From JACDCY01 sp964350145 (GTDB lineage Bacteria > Gemmatimonadota > Gemmatimonadetes > Gemmatimonadales > Gemmatimonadaceae): a DNA stretch of 64,000 bases. Under the pieces are notes generated by a model. The model worked only from the letters and a program-made list of their open reading frames with translations, made no database searches and was not told the DNA's origin. This document shows positions 44,159 through 52,370 of the stretch, in pieces. The position numbers and the translations under genes were made by a program. Each line of letters starts with the position of its first letter. The stretch's first letter is position 1. The stretch covers positions 3,315 through 67,314 of the forward strand of contig CAYGJL010000014.1 in assembly GCA_964350145.1 (NCBI GenBank). The letters run 5' to 3'.

Positions 44159-44208
44159 CGTTGGCTCCCTAATAACGGGGCAACAGCCCCTCATTTTGGG
44201 AGCCAACG
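44159..44208 (+). promoter_or_regulatory. Leader hairpin that includes the ribosome binding site of the next gene
   Basis: CGTTGGCTCCC (44159-44169) pairs perfectly with GGGAGCCAACG (44198-44208), and the ATG follows directly at 44209. A second stem, GGGG/CCCC (44177-44190), sits in the loop. The GGGAG inside the outer stem is the only Shine-Dalgarno sequence available, so folding would block translation. Confidence 0.6.
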
Positions 44209-45198
44209 ATGTATCACCAAAAGCTGATTCGTGTCTCGGTCCTGCCGCTCGCGTTGTTCGCGATCGTCACGGTCGCCGACGCGCAGGGACGCGGACAGGG
44301 ACAGGGCGCCGACAAGGCGAAGGAAAACCAGGGACGCGCTGAGCAGCCTGCTACCGCCCGTGGCAACGACAAGGCCAGGTCGCAGCAGGCGCGCAACGAA
44401 GCGCAGGGGAATCGCGATGACAACCGCGGCAACCGGGACGCGCGGGATACGCGGGACAATCGCAGCGCGAGCGCCCCAAATCCGAGCGCGAGAGCGATCG
44501 AGCGGGCGAGCAACAACGCGCGCTTCAAGAGAACGTGGAGCACCGATGACATCCGCCCCGACCTTCGCCGCCGGATAGCGAGCGACCGCTGGGCTGAGAG
44601 AATCGCCGCCGGCGCACTGGCCCACGGGTTCGCGCGCAAGGTCGGCAACAACGCTTTCGTCATCACTCCCTCGGGGGAGATGATTCAGGTGCGTAACCGG
44701 AAGGGCGACGTGCTCATCTCGCTGGACGAGGATCGCGCGCGCAATCTCGGCGGCTGGAAAGTGAAGCCGGTCGACGACCGCCTGGGCGAAGGCGCGCCGA
44801 GCTTCTGCGAGTCGGGCGAGGGCCACCCGAACTGGGGCCGTCAGTGGTGCCTGGACAAGGGCTTTGGTATTGGCGTAGACAACAGCCGCAATGGTGTCAG
44901 GTGGGGCCGGAACGTCGACGCGAACGACGTTGTGTTCGTGCGGGAGCCGACGTCGGCCACGCTGACGCGCGCGGCGCTGGAAGCCGTGCTGGGCCAGCGC
45001 GCTGTGGACAGGCTGGCATTGCATGCGATTACGCTCGGTCTCGTGGATCCGCTCGTCGGAACCTGGCGCACAGACCCGGCCGGCCCGCGGGTGCTGCTCG
45101 TGAACTCGGGCAATTATCCGGTCGCGGAGATAGTGCACACCGACCGTGACTTGCGCAGCGATCGCATGGTCGTCGCGCTCAGGCCCTGGGACCTCTAG
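44209..45198 (+). CDS. Exported protein with Asn/Arg/Asp-rich segment, unknown
   Basis: 329 residues. A signal peptide (LPLALFAIVTVADAQG) is followed by 80 low-complexity residues rich in Gln, Gly, Arg, Asp and Asn (RDARDTRDNRS) and then a folded part: FCESGEGHPNWGRQWCLDKGFG with two Cys that may pair, and VLEAVLGQRAVDRLALHAITLG. I do not recognise the family. Translation is probably controlled by the hairpin just upstream. The small lipoprotein gene follows after 12 bases. Confidence 0.78.
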   Translation: MYHQKLIRVSVLPLALFAIVTVADAQGRGQGQGADKAKENQGRAEQPATARGNDKARSQQARNEAQGNRDDNRGNRDARDTRDNRSASAPNPSARAIERASNNARFKRTWSTDDIRPDLRRRIASDRWAERIAAGALAHGFARKVGNNAFVITPSGEMIQVRNRKGDVLISLDEDRARNLGGWKVKPVDDRLGEGAPSFCESGEGHPNWGRQWCLDKGFGIGVDNSRNGVRWGRNVDANDVVFVREPTSATLTRAALEAVLGQRAVDRLALHAITLGLVDPLVGTWRTDPAGPRVLLVNSGNYPVAEIVHTDRDLRSDRMVVALRPWDL

Positions 45199-45210
45199 GG
45201 CGGTCCGGCT

Positions 45211-45783
45211 GTGACCCGGAAGGGCTCGCAGTCGAAGAGTAGATGGCTCGTCGTTGCCTTCCTGCTCGCCGCATGTAGCGGGCGGGAAGGTGACGGTGCC
45301 ACGGACACAGCCGCGCTGGCCGACACGACACCTCCAGCCTCCGCCGGCGATGCGGAGCTCGAAGGCGCGGCGCGGGACGTGATAGCATTTCTGCAGGGGA
45401 GAACGCCATTCGACAGTCTTTCGCTCGCGGACAGCGTCGCTCTGTACGTCAGCCCGGAAGGCGGCGGCGCGCGGTCCGTGTACGGCAGGGAAGCGCTTCG
45501 GCAGCCGTCGAGCTGGAAGGTCTCGTCGGGTAGGCGAACGTTCTCGCTGACGCCGCCGGCCGGCAGCGACAGCCTCACCACGAAAGCGGGACGCCACTTC
45601 AACTGCGTGGAGTACGATCTTGCTTCCAGGTATCCCGAGCTCGCGCGGCTGCCGCACGTCGGCACGAGGCTGCAGCTCCGTGATGCGGCGAGCTGTCTCC
45701 AGTCGTGGAACCTCACCCTCGTTTTCGATTCCGCCATCCAACCACGCCTGATCGCGGCCGTGTACGATCAATGGGAGTGGTGA
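45211..45783 (+). CDS. Small lipoprotein of unknown function
   Basis: 190 residues. The signal ends in the lipobox LLAAC, with a Gly/Ser/Asp-rich stretch behind it. The rest (RDVIAFLQGRTPFDSLSLAD, VYGREALRQPSSW, RHFNCVEYDLASRYPELA) looks like a single small domain. The frame starts with GTG or an upstream codon. Its end overlaps the next gene by 13 bases, suggesting a joint operon. No family recognised. Confidence 0.7.
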   Translation: MTRKGSQSKSRWLVVAFLLAACSGREGDGATDTAALADTTPPASAGDAELEGAARDVIAFLQGRTPFDSLSLADSVALYVSPEGGGARSVYGREALRQPSSWKVSSGRRTFSLTPPAGSDSLTTKAGRHFNCVEYDLASRYPELARLPHVGTRLQLRDAASCLQSWNLTLVFDSAIQPRLIAAVYDQWEW

Positions 45784-46613
45784 TCGCCCGACGGCGCGGC
45801 TGGATTCTGCCGTGGCTGATCGCGCTGCTGGCCGCGTGCGGGCCCGAAGAACGCGCCGTAGCTCAACTCGGAAACAGCTCCGCCGAGAGCAGGGCTTTCG
45901 AGAGGGAATTGACGCGAATCCGGAGTCGCGCGGATTCAATCGACGCGATCTTCCAGCCATTGCCGCTGCTGCGGCCGCAGCAGGAGGCGGCCCTTCGCCG
46001 CTTCGACAACGACGCTCAGCTCCTCGCCGCAAGACGCCTCGGCATTCCCGCGAACACACCGCGCCAGACCGTGGAGCGCATGGTCACCGACGGCCGGATG
46101 GTGCGACTCGCCGACAGCACGGGGCTTTGGATCGTTCGCAAGCTCGACCATTCTTCTCCGTTTCTAACGCGGGACGGCGCCGCCGCGCTCGGGGAGATCG
46201 CGCAGCGTTTTCAGCAGGCGCTCGCGCGAAGCGGACTGCCGGCGTACCGGCTCGAGGTGTCGTCTGCGCTGCGCAGCGCGGAGGATCAGGCGGCGCTGCG
46301 GAGCGCCAACGTGAACGCGGCTGCCGGCGAGAGCACGCACCAGTACGGAACCACGTTCGACGTCGCGTACAGCGCCTTCGCGCCGCCGGCTGATCCAATC
46401 GTCACGCCGTCGCTACCCGAAGCCGCCTGGCTGGAGCCGCACCTCGCGTGGCTCGCGGGAACGCTCGCCGAGACGGTCGCGGCGAGGCGGTCGCGGGAGC
46501 TGATGGCGATCCTCGGCAGTGTCCTGCTGGAGATGCAGGGCGAGGGGAAGATCATGGTGACCCTCGAGCGGCTCCAGCCCGTGTATCACGTGACGGTCGC
46601 GGGGCGCTATTGA
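45771..46613 (+). CDS. Lipoprotein with M15/VanY-like (DUF5715-type) peptidase fold
   Basis: 280 residues from the ATG at 45771. The lipobox is LLAACG. The C-terminal part has YRLEVSSALRSAEDQAAL, then STHQYGTTFDVAY, which resembles the SxHxxGxAxD metal site of D,D-carboxypeptidases (VanY/M15), and the end LQPVYHVTVAGRY supplies another His. It may trim cell-wall stem peptides or be a related binding protein. It overlaps the preceding lipoprotein gene. Confidence 0.75.
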   Translation: MGVVIARRRGWILPWLIALLAACGPEERAVAQLGNSSAESRAFERELTRIRSRADSIDAIFQPLPLLRPQQEAALRRFDNDAQLLAARRLGIPANTPRQTVERMVTDGRMVRLADSTGLWIVRKLDHSSPFLTRDGAAALGEIAQRFQQALARSGLPAYRLEVSSALRSAEDQAALRSANVNAAAGESTHQYGTTFDVAYSAFAPPADPIVTPSLPEAAWLEPHLAWLAGTLAETVAARRSRELMAILGSVLLEMQGEGKIMVTLERLQPVYHVTVAGRY

Positions 46614-46631
46614 GGGTGTCAGATTCCTGTT

Positions 46632-47345
46632 GTGAAGATCATCGCCGGAACCAGCGGCTACGCGTTCAAGGAGTGGAAGGGCTCGTTCTATCCGGCCGAC
46701 ATCAAGCCGGACGAAATGCTCGCGTTCTACGCGACGAGGTTTCCGACGGTCGAGATCAACAACACGTTCTACCGGATGCCGCGCGAGAACGTGCTGCTGG
46801 GCTGGGCGTCGCAGGTGCCGGACGGATTCACGTTCGCGATCAAGGCCAGCCAGCGGATTACGCACCACGCGCGGCTCAAGGCCGAATCCGCGGCGGATCT
46901 GCTCGGCTTCCTGCTGAAGAACACGGCGCTGCTGGAAGACCGTCTGGGCCCGATTCTTTTTCAGCTCCCGCCGAACATGAAGAAGGACCTCGACCGGCTC
47001 AACGGCTTTCTCGCCTTGCTGCCCGCGGACAGAAAGTTCGTGATCGAGTTCCGCCACGACAGCTGGTTCGAGGACGACGTGTACGACGCGCTGCGCGCGC
47101 GCGACGTCGCCATGTGCGTGGCCGAGCAGGAGGAGTTCAAGAGCCCGGTCGTCTGTACCGCGTCCTGGGGGTATCTGCGGCTGCATCGCTTCGACTACGG
47201 CGAGGCTGCTCTGGCAGAGTGGGCCCGGCGCGTGGCGGACCAGCCCTGGACGGAGGCGTACGTATACTTCAAGCACGACGAGGGAGTAGGGTCAGGGCCG
47301 CCGGCGGTGGACGCCTTCGTCGCGGCGGTAAAGGCGCAGGCGTGA
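46632..47345 (+). CDS. DUF72-family protein (YecE-like)
   Basis: 237 residues from a GTG at 46632. The TIM-barrel family signature is clear: IIAGTSGYAFKEWKGSFYP, PTVEINNTFYRMP, FAIKASQRITH, GPILFQLPP, KFVIEFRHDSWF and AYVYFKHDE. The function is not established. No operon partner is obvious; DUF305 follows 36 bases later. Confidence 0.92.
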   Translation: MKIIAGTSGYAFKEWKGSFYPADIKPDEMLAFYATRFPTVEINNTFYRMPRENVLLGWASQVPDGFTFAIKASQRITHHARLKAESAADLLGFLLKNTALLEDRLGPILFQLPPNMKKDLDRLNGFLALLPADRKFVIEFRHDSWFEDDVYDALRARDVAMCVAEQEEFKSPVVCTASWGYLRLHRFDYGEAALAEWARRVADQPWTEAYVYFKHDEGVGSGPPAVDAFVAAVKAQA

Positions 47346-47381
47346 ACCTGCGCCATCACGCAGTGTAAGAATGAGGAATCG

Positions 47382-48068
47382 ATGACCAGGAATCGCCGGA
47401 TTATTCGCGTAACGCGCGTCATAGCGCCTGCTTCTTTCATCCTCGCCTCGGCCTGCCAGACGACGTCTCAGGCGGACGTGGCCCAGACTCCGGCTCCGAC
47501 TGCGGCAGTTGTTCCTGCGGAGCACCAGCACACTCCCGGCATGGTGATGGCACCAGCCCGCCCAGATACCGGAATGGCGCATCAGATGGACCCGGACGTC
47601 CGCTTCATGCATCACATGACCATGCACCACGCTCAGGCGCTGGAGATGACCAACCTCGTGCCGAGCCGAAACCCGAGCCAGGGGCTTGGACTCCTTTCCG
47701 AGCGGATCGACATTTCTCAAAAGGACGAGATCGCGCTCATGCGGCGCTGGCTGGAGCGGCGAGGGAAGCCGCTGCCGCCGACGGGCGAGCACATGATGCA
47801 CATGGCGATGCCAGGGATGCTCACCGATGCCGAGATGGCCCGTCTCCGCGCCGCGACCGGCAGCGAGTTCGAGCGTCTGTTCCTGGAGCTGATGATCAAG
47901 CACCACGAAGGCGCCATCATCATGGTGGCCGAACTGATGGGGAGTCAGGGAGCGGCGCAGGATTCCGAGCTGTACGCACTGGTGTCGGACATAGACGCCG
48001 ACCAGCGCGCCGAGATAGCCCGTATGCAGTCCATGTTGAACGCCATGGGACCGCGTCCGCCCCGGTAG
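47382..48068 (+). CDS. DUF305 ferritin-like lipoprotein, His/Met-rich
   Basis: 228 residues with a lipoprotein-type signal (SFILASAC). The two family motifs are FMHHMTMHHAQALEM and LFLELMIKHHEGAIIM, and the middle has MMHMAMPGML. The high content of Met and His suggests metal (often copper) binding in the cell envelope. DUF305 proteins and LVIVD proteins are commonly neighbours in related genomes, as here (next gene after 63 bases). Confidence 0.9.
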   Translation: MTRNRRIIRVTRVIAPASFILASACQTTSQADVAQTPAPTAAVVPAEHQHTPGMVMAPARPDTGMAHQMDPDVRFMHHMTMHHAQALEMTNLVPSRNPSQGLGLLSERIDISQKDEIALMRRWLERRGKPLPPTGEHMMHMAMPGMLTDAEMARLRAATGSEFERLFLELMIKHHEGAIIMVAELMGSQGAAQDSELYALVSDIDADQRAEIARMQSMLNAMGPRPPR

Positions 48069-48131
48069 CCGACGGCGGTACCGTTGCACAGCTTTAAGGA
48101 CCATTCCGATCACTCCAAAACGAGATCCGAC

Positions 48132-49907
48132 ATGAGCTCCACGAAGTCCCCGACATTCGCTCGATCCATCTCTCTCTCCTTGCGTGGGCTGCTGCTCGCG
48201 GCCTCGGTCTTCGCCATCGCTGGCGACGCTGCCGCCCAGGCGGCCGACCCGCGTGTCGGCCTCGCCGGCGGCCACTGGGTGCCCGCTGACGAGGCGATTC
48301 GCAACCTCGAGAGAGTCTCCTTCACGACGCGCCCCGGGCGCTTCTTCGACCCGGGCAACCCGAACAACTTCGGCTTCGCCAACACCGATCTGGCCTTCGA
48401 CGGCAATCGCGTGTTCCTGGGGAACTACAGCGGAGTGCAGATCTGGGACATCTCGAACCCCGCCACCCCGACGCTGGCGGCCGGGATCGTCTGCCCGGGC
48501 GGTCAGGCAGACGTCTCGGTTTACAACAACCTCCTGTTCGTCTCGGTTGAAGAGACGCGCGGCCGGCTCGATTGCGGCACACAGGGCGTGCGCGACACGG
48601 TCAGCAACGAGCGGTTCCGCGGCGTCCGCATCTTCGACATAACGAATCTGGCCGAGCCGAAGCAGGTGGCGACGGTGCAGACGTGCCGCGGCTCGCACAC
48701 GCACACGCTGGTGCCGGATCCAAGAGACGCCGGCGTCATCTACGTGTACGTGCAGGGAACCGGCGGTGTGCGTCCGGCATCGGAGCTCGCCGGCTGCGTC
48801 CGGTCCCCGGACGACACGGCCACCGCGCTGTTCCGGATCGAGGTCATTCGTGTTCCCTTGAACGCGCCGCAGGACGCGCGGGTCGTGAGCATGCCGCGTA
48901 TTTTCGCCGACCCGGCCACCGGCCGGATCGCGGGGCTGTGGCCCGGTGGGCGGCATGGTGAGGGCACGCAGTCAACGGCGCAGACGAACATGTGCCACGA
49001 CATCACGGTGTACCCGGCGATCGGCCTCGCCGCTGGCGCGTGCTCGGGCAACGGCATCATCCTCGACATTCGCGATCCGGCCAATCCCAGGCGGACGCAC
49101 GAGGTGATAGACCCGAACTTTGCCTACTGGCACTCGGCCACGTTCAGCAACGACGGCCGCAAGGTGATCTTCACCGACGAGTGGGGTGGTGGCGGAGCGC
49201 CGCGCTGCCAGGCGTCGGACCGGAAGGAGTGGGGCGCGAACGCGCTGTTCAATCTGATCGGCGGCAGGCTCAGCCTCGCCGGTTACTACAAGCTGCCCGC
49301 CCCGCAGACCGCGCAGGAGAACTGCGTGGCGCACAACGGCTCACTGATTCCAGTGCCGGGCCGCGACATCATGGTGCAGGCGTGGTATCAGGGTGGAATC
49401 TCGGTGTTCGACTTCACCGATCCCGCGCATCCGTTCGAAATCGCGTTCTTCGACCGCGGGCCGATCGACCGCGAGACGCTGGCGCTGGCTGGTCACTGGT
49501 CGGCGTACTGGTACAACGGCATGATCGTCGGCTCTGAGATCGGCCGCGGGCTCGACATCTTCGCGCTCAAGGCGAGCGAGTTCCTGTCGCAGAACGAGAT
49601 CGACGCGGCGAAGTCTGTACGCGTGCGCCGGTTCAATCCGCAGATGCAGGAGAGGATCGAGTGGCCGGCGAGCTTCGCGGTCGTGCGGTCGTATCTCGAT
49701 CAGCTCGGCCGAAACAACGGGCTCGCCAATGCGCGGGCCGCGACGGTAGCGGAGGATCTGATCCGCGCGGAAGGGATGAGCGGGTCGGCGCGGAGAAGCG
49801 CGCTGAACCGGATCGCGTCCGGGCTCGACCGGGATGCTCGCGGCTCGAGCGATGCGGTACGGGTGAGAGCGATGGCGGCTGAGGTCAGACGGTTGGCGAG
49901 GAGCTGA
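48132..49907 (+). CDS. Exported LVIVD-repeat beta-propeller protein
   Basis: 591 residues from the ATG at 48132. The signal peptide ends near AIAGDAAAQA. Repeats typical of the LVIVD family occur throughout (VQIWDISNPATPTL, VRIFDITNLAEPKQ, IILDIRDPANPRR, ISVFDFTDPAHPFE), forming a probable propeller. The helical C-terminus is separate. Probably a periplasmic or surface protein acting with the DUF305 protein. The function is unknown. Confidence 0.87.
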   Translation: MSSTKSPTFARSISLSLRGLLLAASVFAIAGDAAAQAADPRVGLAGGHWVPADEAIRNLERVSFTTRPGRFFDPGNPNNFGFANTDLAFDGNRVFLGNYSGVQIWDISNPATPTLAAGIVCPGGQADVSVYNNLLFVSVEETRGRLDCGTQGVRDTVSNERFRGVRIFDITNLAEPKQVATVQTCRGSHTHTLVPDPRDAGVIYVYVQGTGGVRPASELAGCVRSPDDTATALFRIEVIRVPLNAPQDARVVSMPRIFADPATGRIAGLWPGGRHGEGTQSTAQTNMCHDITVYPAIGLAAGACSGNGIILDIRDPANPRRTHEVIDPNFAYWHSATFSNDGRKVIFTDEWGGGGAPRCQASDRKEWGANALFNLIGGRLSLAGYYKLPAPQTAQENCVAHNGSLIPVPGRDIMVQAWYQGGISVFDFTDPAHPFEIAFFDRGPIDRETLALAGHWSAYWYNGMIVGSEIGRGLDIFALKASEFLSQNEIDAAKSVRVRRFNPQMQERIEWPASFAVVRSYLDQLGRNNGLANARAATVAEDLIRAEGMSGSARRSALNRIASGLDRDARGSSDAVRVRAMAAEVRRLARS

Positions 49908-49927
49908 TAGGGCTGCTGAGCTAACAG

Positions 49928-49968
49928 CAGGGATGGGTGACAGGTTGTTGGTTTTGGTTTTGGTTAAC
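49928..49968 (+). repeat. Single 41-bp arm of repeat family C
   Basis: The sequence from CAGGGATGGGTGACAGGTTG to GGTTAAC matches the arms at 52189-52229 and 52287-52327 closely (same ends, T/G-rich centre). It lies just after the LVIVD gene. No inverted partner is seen nearby. Confidence 0.65.
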
Positions 49969-50054
49969 TGATTGGTTATGGGTAAACGGTCTGGCGTTGG
50001 CGATGATGCCGGCGCCAGACCGCTTGCGTTACGGACTCAAACCGGGTCGGGCAT

Positions 50055-52181
50055 ATGCGGATGAATTCACGTTGCGGCTTACTCGCGATTCTTCTTCTCG
50101 GTGCGTCCGCGCGGATCGCCGAAGCGCAGGCCGGTGTCGCTCGGGCCGATGTCGTCGCGCAGACGGAGGATCCGCATATATGGCTGGAGGAGGTTGAAAG
50201 CGAGCGGGCGCTCGCGTGGGTCCGAGAGCGGAACACGCGCTCGCTGGCGGTGCTCCAGGGCGATCCACGGTATCAGAGGCTCCATGACGACGCCCTGCGG
50301 ATTCTCGAGGCGACCGACCGGATCGCTTCGCCGGGTTTCCGCGGGCGGGCGATCTACAACTTCTGGCAGGACTCCAGTCACGTGCGCGGGATTCTGCGGC
50401 GCACTACGCTCGACTCATACCGCTCGGCGAATCCAGAGTGGGAGACCGTGCTGGACATGGACGCGCTGTCCGCGAACGAGAGCGCGAACTGGGTGTATCG
50501 CGGCGCGAACTGTCTTCCGCCGGAGCACAGGCTCTGCCTGATCTCGCTGTCGAACGGCGGCAAGGACGCGGTCGAGGTTCGGGAGTTCGACACGCGGACG
50601 AAGTCGTTCGTGGCCGGCGGGTTCGTGCTGCCTGAGTCCAAGGGCGGCGCATCGTGGATTGACGCGAACAACATTTTCATCTCGCGGGACTTCGGGCCCG
50701 GCACGCTGACGAAGTCGGGCTACCCGTTCATCGTGCGGCGGCTGACTCGCGGGCAGCGGATAGAAGACGCGCCGGAGGTGTTCCGCGGCTCTGCCGACGA
50801 CGTGTCCGCCAGCGCGTTTGCGCTGCGCGATTCGGACGGCCGAGTGCAGGCGCTGCTGGCGAGCCGCGGACTCACGTTCTGGGAGCGGGAGCAGTGGCTG
50901 CTCCACGACTCTGGGCCGCCGGTGAAGCTGCCGTTCCCGGCGAAGGGCGGGATCAACGCGCTCGTGGACGGCCAGCTCGTCATGACGACCGACATTGATT
51001 GGAACGGAATGAAGCTCGGCGATCTGTTCGCGTACGATCTCGCGGAGCTCAAAGCGGATCCGGAAGGCGCGAAGCCGTACCTGATTCTTCGTCCCGGCTC
51101 GCGCGAGTCCATCGAAGGCGTGTCGAGCACGCGTAACAAGTTGATCGTGGCGCTGTACGAGAACGTGAAGGGCGCGGCTTACGTGTACGACCGCGGTCCG
51201 AGCGGCTGGACGCGCCGGCGGCTGCCGCTGCCGGAGAACGCATCCGTGGACATCGGATCCTCGTCCGATCTCTCGGACGACATTTTCTTCAGCACGTCGA
51301 ACTTCCTCGAGCCGAACAGCCTCTGGCTCGCGGACGCGGCCACCGGGCGCGTGGAGAAGGTGAAGTCCATCACGCCGCGGTTCGACGGGTCGCGGCACAC
51401 CGTCACGCAGTACGAGGCCACATCGGCGGATGGGACCAAGATCCCGTACTTCGTGACGCACCCGAAGGACATGGCGCTCGACGGCAACAACCCGACTCTT
51501 CTGTACGGCTACGGCGGATTCCAGTCGAGCCTGTTGCCGGGTTATTCCGGTACGGTAGGGAAGCTGTGGCTCGAGGACGGCGGAGTGTACGTGAGGGCCA
51601 ACACCCGCGGCGGCGGCGAGTTCGGACCGTCGTGGCACCAGGCGGCGATCGGCGCCAACCGGCAGCGGGCGCACGAGGATTTCGTCGCGGTCGCGCAGGA
51701 CCTGATCGCGCGCCGCATCACGTCGCCACGCAGGCTCGGCATCATGGGCGGGTCGCAGGGCGGACTGTTCGTGGGCGTCGCGATGACGCAGCACCCGGAG
51801 CTGTTCAACGCGGTGGTGATCCAGGTTCCGCTGTTCGACATGCTGCGGTACCACAAGCTGCTCGCAGGCGCGTCGTGGATTGCAGAGTACGGTAATCCGG
51901 ACATCCCTGAGCAGCGCGCGTGGATCGAGGGATACTCTCCGTACCAGGCGCTGCGCGCGGGACGGCGGTACCCCGAGCCGTTCATCCACACTTCGACCAA
52001 GGACGACCGGGTGCACCCGGGACACGCGCGAAAGGCGGTCGCGCGGCTAGAAGAGCTCGGGTATCCGGTGCTGTTCTACGAGAACACGGACGGAGGGCAC
52101 TCCGCCGCGGCGAATCTGCGGGAGTCGGCGAAGCGGATCGCGCTGGAGTACACGTACCTTACGAGGAAGTTGAAGGACTAG
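50055..52181 (+). CDS. Exported prolyl oligopeptidase (S9A)
   Basis: 708 residues with a signal peptide (LLAILLLGASARIAEA). The start EDPHIWLEEVESERALAWV is typical of the family. The catalytic triad is in place: Ser in GIMGGSQGGLFVG (near residue 567), Asp in TSTKDDRVHPGHA (near 653) and His in DGGHSAA (near 682). The propeller domain lies between. The enzyme cleaves Pro-containing short peptides, here probably in the periplasm. It is flanked on both sides by family C repeats. Confidence 0.95.
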   Translation: MRMNSRCGLLAILLLGASARIAEAQAGVARADVVAQTEDPHIWLEEVESERALAWVRERNTRSLAVLQGDPRYQRLHDDALRILEATDRIASPGFRGRAIYNFWQDSSHVRGILRRTTLDSYRSANPEWETVLDMDALSANESANWVYRGANCLPPEHRLCLISLSNGGKDAVEVREFDTRTKSFVAGGFVLPESKGGASWIDANNIFISRDFGPGTLTKSGYPFIVRRLTRGQRIEDAPEVFRGSADDVSASAFALRDSDGRVQALLASRGLTFWEREQWLLHDSGPPVKLPFPAKGGINALVDGQLVMTTDIDWNGMKLGDLFAYDLAELKADPEGAKPYLILRPGSRESIEGVSSTRNKLIVALYENVKGAAYVYDRGPSGWTRRRLPLPENASVDIGSSSDLSDDIFFSTSNFLEPNSLWLADAATGRVEKVKSITPRFDGSRHTVTQYEATSADGTKIPYFVTHPKDMALDGNNPTLLYGYGGFQSSLLPGYSGTVGKLWLEDGGVYVRANTRGGGEFGPSWHQAAIGANRQRAHEDFVAVAQDLIARRITSPRRLGIMGGSQGGLFVGVAMTQHPELFNAVVIQVPLFDMLRYHKLLAGASWIAEYGNPDIPEQRAWIEGYSPYQALRAGRRYPEPFIHTSTKDDRVHPGHARKAVARLEELGYPVLFYENTDGGHSAAANLRESAKRIALEYTYLTRKLKD

Positions 52182-52188
52182 TGTACAA

Positions 52189-52327
52189 CAGGGTTGGGTG
52201 GCTGGTCGTAGGTTTTGGTTTTGGTTAACAACGGGTTCCTGGTAGATGGTTTTTGGTTACCAATCACCGTTCACCGTTGACCAGTGGTTAACCAGAACCA
52301 ACACCAATAACCTGTCACCCAACCCTG
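52189..52327. repeat. Inverted-repeat element C (41-bp arms)
   Basis: The arm 52189-52229 (CAGGGTTGGGTGGC at the outer end, GGTTAAC at the inner end) is repeated inverted at 52287-52327. The 57 bases between are also partly self-complementary. A third arm is found at 49928-49968, so this is a dispersed family. It sits 7 bases after the oligopeptidase stop. Confidence 0.75.
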
Positions 52328-52370
52328 CAGGAAAACGCTTTATGAGCACGTCCTTGAACCCAACGGCCGC

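Noticed and set aside
42425..46059. Minus-strand frames of 514 and 622 codons
   Set aside because: Shadow frames of lnt and of the exported proteins at 44209-46613; low-complexity Arg/Glu content.
47292..52025. Minus-strand frames of 554 and 536 codons
   Set aside because: Shadows of the DUF305/LVIVD and oligopeptidase genes.
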